Assembly: GCA_963765705.1 (NCBI GenBank)
Contig: CAVXXJ010000013.1
Location: 558,001 to 622,000 of the forward strand
Source of the DNA: Gaiellasilicea sp963765705
GTDB taxonomy: Bacteria > Actinomycetota > Thermoleophilia > Gaiellales > Gaiellaceae
Length of the DNA stretch: 64,000 bases
Direction: 5' to 3'
Below, piece by piece: positions 1 through 7,204 of the stretch; positions within the stretch are counted from its first letter, which is position 1, and each line of letters starts with the position of its first letter. Both the position numbers and the translations under genes were made by a program. The notes under the pieces are model-generated. The model was given only the letters and a program-made list of their open reading frames with translations. It did no database searches and was not told where the DNA came from.

Positions 1-1328
1 CCCTTCTCGCTGTCGACCATCGACTTGGTGCCGGGCTCGGTCATGGCGCTGGCGACAAGCCTCAGATGCTCGTCGAGCTTTCGCCACTCGGAGACGATCA
101 TCTTCAGGTCCACCTCGGTGAGAGCGGGCCACGATTCGCCGGCATCAGGGAGCTGTGCGCGATCGGCGCTGGTGAGGAGGGCGGATGCGAAGTGGCGGCT
201 CAGCGGTCCCATCTCCTCGGTCTGCACCTTCAGCAAGACGTCGACGATGCCATCGTCGATCGACTGACGATTTGCCTGCGCGAGCTGGCCGGCCAGTCCC
301 TCGACCGATTCCGGTGTCAGCTCCTGTGAGCCATTAACGACCTGATCCGTGATCCGGGCACTCGAGGCTGCGAGATGGGAGTCGACGGCCCCGCTTAGGA
401 CCGGGTAGTGGCGGGGCTCCTCCTCACCGTCAGCGAAGAACGCTTTGCCCTCGTTGGCAGCGCGCGCTTCGGCGCTCGTGCGACAGCTCAGACAGGCCTT
501 CTGCTCTCCGGCCCAGAATGGGTCATCGCCGCCGCCGGTCAGATAGGACCACTGGCCGCGCGGGGCATAGCCGACCACGCCGGAGATCGTCTTTCCGCAC
601 AGCGTTTTGTCCTCGCCGTCGCGGCGCAGGTGGAGGGTCTTGGTAGCGCCGATCTCAACCACGCGCCGATTCCAGGCATCGGCGACCTGAAGGTGAGCCA
701 GGAACTCTCGGGTCGGCTGCTCAGCCTGGGCCTTGAGGCTGAGCCCGAGGCGGTACTCGAGCTGCAGGATCGCGTCACTGCGGCGGCCCTTGAGGCGGCG
801 AGCGATGCGAAGCCCGTCCGCCAGAGCCTCGGGATTGGGCTCAAAGCAGCGCCCGATCACGGCCTGGGCGCGAGGGCCACTGATCGATCGGGTCAGGGCT
901 AGCTCATCGATCGTCAACTGCGTGTCAGGGGCCACGCCGCGGGCCTCGGCTCGAAGCCGGGAGATCACCTGTTCGCGCATCAGGGCGCTCACTTCCTCGC
1001 GCTCCTCTTGTGCTTGCCGCGGGTCCGCACCGTCGTCGGCATTGAACGGTTGATCGATCCCCTCCGCATCGACGCGAGCAAGAACGATGCCGCCGAGCAG
1101 GAGCTCGAGGGCCGGTCTGGGCCTGTGCTCGACGTGATCGATGTTGGCCCGAAGCAGGTCAAGAACCGGACGCGGATTCCCGGAGCGGGTCAGAAGGGCG
1201 AGGCGTCGAGCCTCCTTCCAGGTCACGTCGTTGGGCTCGGCAGCGGCGAAGTCGATCCCCGCTGGCCGGCGTCGGCGGCCTGCAAGCAGGCCAACGTCAG
1301 CGCCGGCCTCTCCCCTACCCCGGCCCAT
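1..1328 (-). CDS. Partial tagged protein with TLCG/CxxC zinc-like motif, runs off left edge
   Basis: This open frame has no stop from its ATG at 1328 down to base 1, so about 442 residues are visible and the C-terminus is missing. It begins MGRGRGEAGADVG followed by LLAGRRR at residues 14-20, the double N-terminal tag discussed in the findings. Around residues 229-284 it has His (LHLRRDG), TLCG and CLSC, an arrangement resembling the small zinc-site proteins common in actinobacterial phages and plasmids. It is a paralog of the next gene, with the same tag spacing and TLCG near residue 242. Its ATG overlaps the end of that gene by 14 bases, so the two are probably translationally coupled. No enzymatic function is recognised. 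The middle is rich in charged helices. Confidence 0.75.
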   Translation of the reverse strand, partial: MGRGRGEAGADVGLLAGRRRRPAGIDFAAAEPNDVTWKEARRLALLTRSGNPRPVLDLLRANIDHVEHRPRPALELLLGGIVLARVDAEGIDQPFNADDGADPRQAQEEREEVSALMREQVISRLRAEARGVAPDTQLTIDELALTRSISGPRAQAVIGRCFEPNPEALADGLRIARRLKGRRSDAILQLEYRLGLSLKAQAEQPTREFLAHLQVADAWNRRVVEIGATKTLHLRRDGEDKTLCGKTISGVVGYAPRGQWSYLTGGGDDPFWAGEQKACLSCRTSAEARAANEGKAFFADGEEEPRHYPVLSGAVDSHLAASSARITDQVVNGSQELTPESVEGLAGQLAQANRQSIDDGIVDVLLKVQTEEMGPLSRHFASALLTSADRAQLPDAGESWPALTEVDLKMIVSEWRKLDEHLRLVASAMTEPGTKSMVDSEK

Positions 1329-2586
1329 TGGGATTCTCCTTGGCAAGCAGGGCGTCGTCCAACTCGGCCAGCACCGTCCGAAGCGAACTCTGGATTTCAT
1401 CGCGATCGGCGATTGCCGGGCTGAGGCAAGCACTCAGGTCCTTGTGCGAGAGAGACACCGGGCCGGCAAGAGCCAGGCCGAGCGCGGTCTCGATCGCCTT
1501 CGCCACCGCAGGTCCACTGCCAGCCCGGCGAAAGGCATATGCCGCCATCGCGCGACTGATCTCGAGTTGGAGCTCGTCGGTTACGCGCTCCTCGGCTTCG
1601 TAAAGACGAGCCGCCGTTGGCTTGGCAGAAGCCGACAGAGCAAAGGAGAGCTCGGCCCCGCACATCTGCGTCACGTCGGCGCGAAATCGCGAATCGAAGA
1701 TCGGGTAGGTGGAAGGCGAATCGCCCACGCGCTCGGGCAGGCCTTCTGGGCACCGCTCGAGGCAGGCGGCGCAGCGGGGGTTCGGCCCGTTCTTCCAGAC
1801 TCCGAGCAGGGCCGGCTCCATCGTTGGCGTCTCCGAAAAGTCGATCCCGCAGAGCGTCCGCTGGCAGCCTTCATCGCGCAGATGGACGCCCTCGCCACTG
1901 AGATCGGGCGTCCGGATGACGGCGATCTCGCTGTGCGTCGACCAAAAGCCGATTGAGGACATGATCGCGCGCGGCTGAGCCTCGATCCGAAGCGCCATCG
2001 CCCTGGTCACTTTGGCGCGCAGAAGCTCGAGGCGGCGGGACTGAGCGCCGCGGAAACGGTGAAGCGGCGACAGCGCGGTCTCGTAGAAGTCCTCCATCCC
2101 GGCTTCGCTGGCGCGAAGGGAGGCGTTCATCTGTCTCCAGCGCTCGCCGCTGCCCTCGAGGAGCAGAAGGAGCTCACGGGTGTCCTCGACGGCGATCCTG
2201 GGTGATTCGAAGCGGATCGGAGCACCGGTGAGCTCCTCGGTCGCCAACTTGATCAGGGCCGCCCGCTCTTGCGGATCGTCATCGGCGAAGAAGGGAGTCT
2301 TCATCGCCAGGTCGTGTTCCTCGACGAGCTTCTCGGCCATCGCCGCGACGATGCGGGTCAGCGCCGGCGGTAGCTCCTCGCGCGCCAGGGCCTTGGGATT
2401 TGAGGTCAGGATCGGCAGGGCTCGGTCCAGCTTCCCGGCCCTCACCTCGCTTTCGATCGCCCGCAGGCGAGTTTCCTGGCCCGCCAGCAGCGTCGGGGCG
2501 CTCCAGCTGGGCTCGCCCGTGGTGATGCGCCGGCGGCCGCTGAGAAGAGCCGTGCTCGCGTTGATCTGGGTGCTCCCTCTTCCCAC
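1315..2586 (-). CDS. Tagged protein with TLCG/CxxC zinc-like motif, paralog of the preceding gene
   Basis: A 423-residue protein starting GTG at 2586. The N-terminus is MGRGSTQINASTA then LLSGRRR at residues 14-20, the same spacing as its downstream paralog. A His-x-n-TLCG segment near residue 242 and CAACLERC near 270-277 could bind a metal. The rest is predicted mostly helical, and no known domain is recognised. CCTAGTCT sits 6 bases before the GTG, which fixes this start and suggests a leaderless transcript. The gene is divergent from the RtcB ligase gene, which bears the same MGRG start. A shared role in RNA metabolism is only a guess from position. Confidence 0.8.
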   Translation of the reverse strand: MGRGSTQINASTALLSGRRRITTGEPSWSAPTLLAGQETRLRAIESEVRAGKLDRALPILTSNPKALAREELPPALTRIVAAMAEKLVEEHDLAMKTPFFADDDPQERAALIKLATEELTGAPIRFESPRIAVEDTRELLLLLEGSGERWRQMNASLRASEAGMEDFYETALSPLHRFRGAQSRRLELLRAKVTRAMALRIEAQPRAIMSSIGFWSTHSEIAVIRTPDLSGEGVHLRDEGCQRTLCGIDFSETPTMEPALLGVWKNGPNPRCAACLERCPEGLPERVGDSPSTYPIFDSRFRADVTQMCGAELSFALSASAKPTAARLYEAEERVTDELQLEISRAMAAYAFRRAGSGPAVAKAIETALGLALAGPVSLSHKDLSACLSPAIADRDEIQSSLRTVLAELDDALLAKENPNGPG

Positions 2587-2600
2587 CTTCTGAGACTAGG
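2587..2600 (-). promoter_or_regulatory. Leaderless-type -10 element of the tagged paralog gene
   Basis: Reads CCTAGTCT then 6 bases then GTG. TAGTCT occupies -12 to -7 from the start codon. Confidence 0.5.
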
Positions 2601-2679
2601 TCGATCGAGCCGCCGAACCTGATCTTCCTTCGTTGCGACGCCTGAGCGCCGCAAAGTGAGCACGAGGGCCGAGAACATC

Positions 2680-2693
2680 CCTACCTTGAAGAC
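2680..2693 (+). promoter_or_regulatory. Leaderless-type -10 element of rtcB
   Basis: Reads CCTACCTT, then GAAGAC, then ATG. TACCTT lies at -12 to -7 and there is no ribosome binding site, so it decides the start at 2694. Confidence 0.5.
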
Positions 2694-4103
2694 ATGGGAC
2701 GCGGATCGAACCAGAGTCCGGGCGCCGGCGCGACAGCACGCGGGTCGATCGAGGGCATCCCGGAACCGCGCATGCTCTCGGTCCACTCTGAGGACGGCTT
2801 CGAGGTGCCGATCACGATCTACGGCGATATCGACCCGCGGGCGATCACCCAGCTTCTCACCTGCGCCAAGGCCGGCTCGGCGCGCGCGGCGGCCCAGATG
2901 CCAGACGGCCACGTCGGCTACAGCATGCCGATCGGCGGCGTGATCGCCTATGAGCACCACGTCTCCCCATCCGGCGCTGGGGTCGATATTGGCTGCGGAG
3001 TCATGGGCGTGCGCACAGACCTGCAGGCCGCCGACGTCGAGATCGAGCCGATCATGGACGAGATCACCCGCCGGATCAGCTTCGGCATGGGACGGCCCAA
3101 CAACGAGCCCGTCGACCATCCGGTCCTCGACGAGATCCGCGCCGCCGAGTTCACTCCGCAGCGGGCCCTGGCTCAGAAGGCCGCAGCCCAGCTGGGTACG
3201 GTCGGTACGGGTAACCACTACATCGTTCTCGCCGAGGACGAGGCCGGCCAGCTGTGGATCACCTGCCACTTCGGCTCGCGCGGCTTCGGCCACAAGACCG
3301 CTGCCGGCTTCCTCGCCCTTGATGCCGGGCTCGAGTTCACCGATGAGGTCGGGGATGCGCCGATGGACTCTCCCCCGGTCCTCTTCGACATTCACTCCGA
3401 GATCGGTCAGGCCTACATCGGCGCCGCCGATCTGGCCAGCCGCTACGCCTACGCCGGGCGCGAGGCGGTCTGTGAGCGGGCGCTCGAGATCCTCGGCGCA
3501 ACCGAGACGCGACGCATCAACGAGCACCACAACGCCAGCTGGCTCGAGGAGGTTGCGGGTGAGAAAGCCTGGGTCGTCCGCAAGGGCGCTACTCCCGCCT
3601 ATCCTGGCCAGGAGGGCATCGTCGGTGGCTCGATGGAGTACGGCCTCGTCATCGTCGAGGGCCTCGACACGCCCGATCGCGAGGCGAGCCTCAACTCGAC
3701 CATCCACGGCGCCGGGCGGGCAATGAGCCGTATCAAGGCCGCCGGCAAGGTCAAACAGCGCAAGTTCTACCGCTGTTCGCATTGCGACTACGAGATCAAG
3801 GCCGGCAACTACAAGCAGAAGCACACGTCCTGCCCCGACCATGGCCAGGTCAAGTTCAACCGCTTCTGCCGCGAGGAGCGGATCCGCGAAGGCGCCGTCG
3901 ACTACGACGCGGTTAAGGCCCGGATGGCTGCCGCGGGCGTGATCCTTCGAGGAGGGGCAGCCGACGAAGCGCCAGAGGCATATAAGCGTTTGGACGATGT
4001 CCTGGCCGCTCACGAAAACCACATCAAGGTCAGCGGCCGCTTGCGCCCGCGTGGCGTCGCCATGGCCGGCCCCGACGTCTACGACGCCCACAAGGTCGAC
4101 TGA
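2694..4103 (+). CDS. rtcB: RtcB-type RNA ligase with inserted zinc ribbon
   Basis: RtcB proteins join RNA 2',3'-cyclic phosphate (or 3'-phosphate) ends to 5'-OH ends using GTP and manganese. This 469-residue protein has the family signatures: GVDIGCGV near residue 97, GTGNHY near 171, GSRGFGH near 198, the HNASWLE region near 279, the guanylylation-site segment HGAGRAMSR near 338, and RGGAADEAPEAYK near the end. Between the HGAGR segment and the C-terminal motif is an extra stretch with CSHC (about 361-364) and SCPDHG (about 379-384) that looks like a zinc ribbon and is absent from standard short RtcB. The N-terminus is the MGRGSNQ tag. An archease partner was not seen. Identification as RtcB is firm; the role of the insert is unknown. 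Confidence 0.93.
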   Translation: MGRGSNQSPGAGATARGSIEGIPEPRMLSVHSEDGFEVPITIYGDIDPRAITQLLTCAKAGSARAAAQMPDGHVGYSMPIGGVIAYEHHVSPSGAGVDIGCGVMGVRTDLQAADVEIEPIMDEITRRISFGMGRPNNEPVDHPVLDEIRAAEFTPQRALAQKAAAQLGTVGTGNHYIVLAEDEAGQLWITCHFGSRGFGHKTAAGFLALDAGLEFTDEVGDAPMDSPPVLFDIHSEIGQAYIGAADLASRYAYAGREAVCERALEILGATETRRINEHHNASWLEEVAGEKAWVVRKGATPAYPGQEGIVGGSMEYGLVIVEGLDTPDREASLNSTIHGAGRAMSRIKAAGKVKQRKFYRCSHCDYEIKAGNYKQKHTSCPDHGQVKFNRFCREERIREGAVDYDAVKARMAAAGVILRGGAADEAPEAYKRLDDVLAAHENHIKVSGRLRPRGVAMAGPDVYDAHKVD

Positions 4104-4198
4104 GCCGGGGCCCCGGCTGAGCTCGTTGCCGACCACGTTTCCTCCCGGCCCGAAGTAGAGATTCCGGCGCCGAGCGCCATCCGTGGCAGGTTGCAGAG

Positions 4199-4558
4199 GT
4201 GAGGAGAAGTGCTTTCGCCGCCCTGATCGCCTTGGCACTCGCCGTGGCCGCCTTCGCCGGCCACGGTCTCGCCGCCGCGGGCCAACAGCGCCAGGTCGAG
4301 GTCGTGAAAGCCAGCTGGACCGATCCGGACGGCGTTGAGCACACCTGGCGCATTCCCTGCAACGCGGGCGGGCCGATCGGATGCGAGCGCCTCTACGAGC
4401 ACGCATCGACATCGCTCTCCCCCACCGCGATCACGCTCAGCGCGCCCGGTCTCGAGCTGAGCCTCGAACCAGGGAGCGCTGCCTATCACGAGCTCCTGCC
4501 GTTGCTGAGCGCGGGCGCCCCCGCCCAGCTGGCGCGCCGGCTGATCCGTGCCGCTTAA
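4199..4558 (+). CDS. Small secreted protein of unknown function
   Basis: A 119-residue protein with a GTG start at 4199. Its first 27 residues form a classic signal peptide: VRRS, a hydrophobic Ala/Leu core, then an AAAG cleavage-like region. The mature part has two cysteines (near residues 60 and 68), suggesting one disulfide outside the cytoplasm, and the C-terminus is Ala/Leu/Arg rich. No family is recognised. It lies between rtcB and a MazG-like gene on the same strand, about 95 bases after rtcB. Confidence 0.6.
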   Translation: MRRSAFAALIALALAVAAFAGHGLAAAGQQRQVEVVKASWTDPDGVEHTWRIPCNAGGPIGCERLYEHASTSLSPTAITLSAPGLELSLEPGSAAYHELLPLLSAGAPAQLARRLIRAA

Positions 4559-4583
4559 ACCAGGAGGGGCGGCACTTCCCTGT

Positions 4584-4597
4584 CCTACGTTGGCGCC
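4584..4597 (+). promoter_or_regulatory. Leaderless-type -10 element
   Basis: Reads CCTACGTT, then GGCGCC, then ATG at 4598. TACGTT lies at -12 to -7. Confidence 0.5.
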
Positions 4598-5536
4598 ATG
4601 ACTAACAGGCGAACCCCAAAGGCCCTCGAAGCCACGAGCGGGCGTAAGCAGGTCACCATCTGGAGCTGTCCCAACGAGAGGTGCGGGCGTCAGAGCCTTC
4701 AGTCCGGTGAAGCGATCAGGCACAAGATCCGCTGCCGAGGGAACGGGTACACCTCGACCGTCTACGTCGAAGCCACCGCGGATCAAGACCGGATCATCGA
4801 GGCCGCCGAAGCCGCCATTCGCCACTACCTCGAGATCCCGGCTTGCGCCCTCGATGAGCAGCTGCTCGAGGATGCACTGCGGATCGCCGAGAGCCGTGGG
4901 GCCGGCCGCGCCGCTGGGTTGAGCCGCGATCAGATGGCAGCCGTGATCAGAGACTGGATGGATGAACAGGGCTACGGCGAGTGCAACGCCGGCGTCGACA
5001 CCTGTCCGAACTGGACGCCCGCCTATGAGGCGGCCGACCTTCTCGTCGCCGCGATCGAGCCCGTTGTCGCCGCGAGTCCTATTGAAACGCACGGACCTTC
5101 CCTGTGCGCATGTTGCGAGGCCGAGGTCATGGACCGCGGCGCTTCGGATCCGTGGCAGGGCGCCCTCAGTGCCTACTGCCTGCGCTGCGCCGAACAGCGC
5201 TGTGATGCCTTCCCCGGCAGCTGCCGCGAAAAGGCTGAAGCGCCGAGGCTCGGCCTTGTCGAGCTGCAAGCGGAGATCGAGCGGCAGAACACGACGCATC
5301 CGAGCGGCTACCCGGCAACCCGTGACGGGATCCGCCTCGGGCTCGCCTGCGCCCAGGACGAGCTCGAGGAAACGCTCGCGGCCTGGCGCGCCGACCGCTG
5401 CAAGTGTCCAGCCCCGCGCTGTGATCACGCCGAGTGGGAGCACACCTTCGAGGAGGCAATTCAGACCGCGGCGGTGTTGATGCGGCTCGCAGCCTCGATC
5501 TCGCCAGCGTCAGATAAGTGCGACGTCTCCACGTAA
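4598..5536 (+). CDS. Cysteine-rich protein with C-terminal MazG-like segment
   Basis: A 312-residue protein. The N-terminus holds a zinc-ribbon-like CPNERC...C pattern (residues about 24-46). A second Cys-rich stretch is near residues 170-210 (CACC, CLRCAEQRC). The C-terminal third has ACAQDELEETLAAW followed, after a CPAPRCDH insert, by WEHTFEEAIQTAAVLMR. The acidic DELEE and the later EE...A..L resemble all-alpha NTP pyrophosphatases of the MazG/dUTPase-like type encoded by phages and plasmids. That would make it a nucleotide-pool enzyme, but this is inferred from a short motif. A leaderless-type -10 box precedes it. Confidence 0.7.
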   Translation: MTNRRTPKALEATSGRKQVTIWSCPNERCGRQSLQSGEAIRHKIRCRGNGYTSTVYVEATADQDRIIEAAEAAIRHYLEIPACALDEQLLEDALRIAESRGAGRAAGLSRDQMAAVIRDWMDEQGYGECNAGVDTCPNWTPAYEAADLLVAAIEPVVAASPIETHGPSLCACCEAEVMDRGASDPWQGALSAYCLRCAEQRCDAFPGSCREKAEAPRLGLVELQAEIERQNTTHPSGYPATRDGIRLGLACAQDELEETLAAWRADRCKCPAPRCDHAEWEHTFEEAIQTAAVLMRLAASISPASDKCDVST

Positions 5537-5563
5537 AAGCGGCCCTCGCCGACCCCGGGGCGA

Positions 5564-5577
5564 CCTAGCTTCCGATC
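5564..5577 (+). promoter_or_regulatory. Leaderless-type -10 element
   Basis: Reads CCTAGCTT, then CCGATC, then ATG at 5578. This is the exact consensus. Confidence 0.55.
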
Positions 5578-6231
5578 ATGCCGACGACACAGAGTCCCGT
5601 CAAAGCCAAGACCACCGATCGCTATGCGCAGGCGCGCGAGCATTTCGAGCGTGATACCGCCGAGCACGAGATGACGGTCCTCCACGACGACGGCCTTTAC
5701 CGCCACCTGCGCTTTGCGACTCCGGGGTCGTTCATGTACGGCTACGACCTGATCACCTGGCCCGGGCACCTGGCAATCAACGGCGACATCGACAGCGGCT
5801 ACACCTTCGCCCGCCGCGAGGACATGACCCTCTTCTTTGCCTCGGGCCCCGACATCAATCCCGACTACTGGGCCGAGAAGATCACCAACAGCGCCGCGCG
5901 TGCCGGGACCCGCGTCTACTCGGAGGATCGTTTTCATGCCGCCGTCGAGCAAGCCTTCGAGAACTCGGCCCTCGAGGAGGATCCCGAGCGCGAGGCGCAG
6001 ATTCGCGCCGCATGGGCCGAGCACATCGAGTTCAAGGACCTCAACTGCGAGGACGTCGCACACATTGCGCTCCGGGACTTCGACGCCGAGGGCTTCCAGT
6101 TCTACGATTGGTGGGAGTGGGACCTGCGCGCCTGGGATTACCACTTCCTGCTCTGCTGCTTTGCGATCCGCGCCGGCGTTGAGAAGTACCGCGCCCTCTC
6201 CCCCGCCCCCACTGGCGAGCCCAAGACCTAA
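5578..6231 (+). CDS. Conserved actinobacterial phage/plasmid-type protein
   Basis: A 217-residue acidic protein. The segment HFERDTAEHEMTVLHDDG (residues about 22-39), followed by LRFATPGS, YDLITWPGHLAINGD and YTFARREDMTLFF, matches from memory a family common in actinobacteriophages and actinobacterial plasmids, whose function is unknown to me. The C-terminal half is rich in Trp, Tyr and acidic residues (FYDWWEWDLRAWDYHFL). It is soluble, with no signal peptide. It is followed after 5 bases by the next gene, so the two probably form an operon. Confidence 0.75.
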   Translation: MPTTQSPVKAKTTDRYAQAREHFERDTAEHEMTVLHDDGLYRHLRFATPGSFMYGYDLITWPGHLAINGDIDSGYTFARREDMTLFFASGPDINPDYWAEKITNSAARAGTRVYSEDRFHAAVEQAFENSALEEDPEREAQIRAAWAEHIEFKDLNCEDVAHIALRDFDAEGFQFYDWWEWDLRAWDYHFLLCCFAIRAGVEKYRALSPAPTGEPKT

Positions 6232-6236
6232 CGCTG

Positions 6237-6920
6237 ATGGATCCGAACTACGACGCCGCGAACGCCTATGAGACCTCTCTCGCTGAAACCGAGGAGGCAC
6301 TCGGCAGGCGGGCCATTCTTCACCTCACCGGTGAGATCACAGACCACGGCGCATCGGCTTCTGGCCGCTACGTCAAGTTCGAGGTCGACGATCGCTGGGG
6401 CTTTCGAGAGATGAGCCTGACTCTCGACCTGGAGGCGCTTGAGATCCTCAGGGGATCCGCGGAGTCTCAGACGGGCGGCGAGGCCGAGGTTGGCGAAGGA
6501 GAGCAGCGCGCTCTCGCCCACGCTCGGATCAAGCTCGCCCGCGAGTTGATCGGCGAGGTTTATGCCCAGACCGAAGACGAGGCGCTCGAGGAGGCTCTCT
6601 TCAACAAGGTCAAGCCGGTGCTCGACCGGGCTCTAATCGATCTCGACCCGAACACCCCGGACCGCAAGGAGCCCTCCGCGATGACCGAGACCGTCCGGCT
6701 TCTCATCAACACCGACACGATCCAGCGCAACTGGAAGCTGGCCGACGGCGACAGCGACTATCAAGCCCAGGCGGCCTTCGGAGCCATCGTTCACCTGCCC
6801 CGAGCCGAGTTCGAAGAGCTTCGCGCCAACTCAGTCCCGGACACCACCAGCAGAGAGGGCTGGATGATCGAGGTCGGGCCCTCCAATTCATCTCCGGTCG
6901 CGGACCCGGAAGCGCCCTAG
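6237..6920 (+). CDS. Hypothetical acidic protein
   Basis: A 227-residue protein starting with ATG five bases after the preceding stop. The first 70 residues look like a beta-rich domain (ILHLTGEITD, YVKFEVDDRWG, MSLTLDL). A helical middle (residues about 85-140) follows, then a second beta-containing part (TVRLLINTD, AIVHLPRAEFEELR). An internal ATG near 6681 could start the last domain separately. No family is recognised. It is probably co-transcribed with the 5578 gene. Confidence 0.65.
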   Translation: MDPNYDAANAYETSLAETEEALGRRAILHLTGEITDHGASASGRYVKFEVDDRWGFREMSLTLDLEALEILRGSAESQTGGEAEVGEGEQRALAHARIKLARELIGEVYAQTEDEALEEALFNKVKPVLDRALIDLDPNTPDRKEPSAMTETVRLLINTDTIQRNWKLADGDSDYQAQAAFGAIVHLPRAEFEELRANSVPDTTSREGWMIEVGPSNSSPVADPEAP

Positions 6921-6929
6921 CTTCTCGCC
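6916..6929 (+). promoter_or_regulatory. Leaderless-type -10 element
   Basis: Reads CCTAGCTT, then CTCGCC, then ATG at 6930. The TAG stop of the preceding gene is part of the element. Confidence 0.5.
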
Positions 6930-7202
6930 ATGGCCGACCTGCTCACAGTACGCGCCCTCGTCGAGGCGGAGGAAACGCTCGATGCCGCCGTCAACCAGAT
7001 CGTGTCAGCCCGCGTTGACGTAGCTCGCTACCTCGACGACGATCCGCCGGAAAGCGGAGAGGAAGGGCCAGTGCTCAAAATGTTCAGGCGTATCGACGCC
7101 GTGGGCACGGAAGCGAGCGAGCTGACCACGACACTCCGCAAGCTGATCTTCGATGCCGGCGCCCTGGCCGCCGAGCTCGACCGCGCCCGCGGCGAGTCCT
7201 AG
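6930..7202 (+). CDS. Small helical hypothetical protein
   Basis: A 90-residue, strongly acidic, mainly alpha-helical protein (heptad-like Leu/Val/Ala spacing in residues 5-35 and 55-85). It has no cysteines, signal or membrane segment. It has its own leaderless-type -10 box overlapping the end of the previous gene, so it may also be transcribed independently. It is convergent with the RelA/SpoT gene, with 2 bases between stops. Function unknown. Confidence 0.6.
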   Translation: MADLLTVRALVEAEETLDAAVNQIVSARVDVARYLDDDPPESGEEGPVLKMFRRIDAVGTEASELTTTLRKLIFDAGALAAELDRARGES

Positions 7203-7204
7203 CC

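Noticed and set aside
2442..4412. A 656-residue minus-strand frame across rtcB, and similar long antisense frames at 4079-5443, 12824-13630 and 38563-39855
   Set aside because: They lie opposite recognised genes and show composition typical of shadow frames. Only the 39856-40398 end of the last is real.
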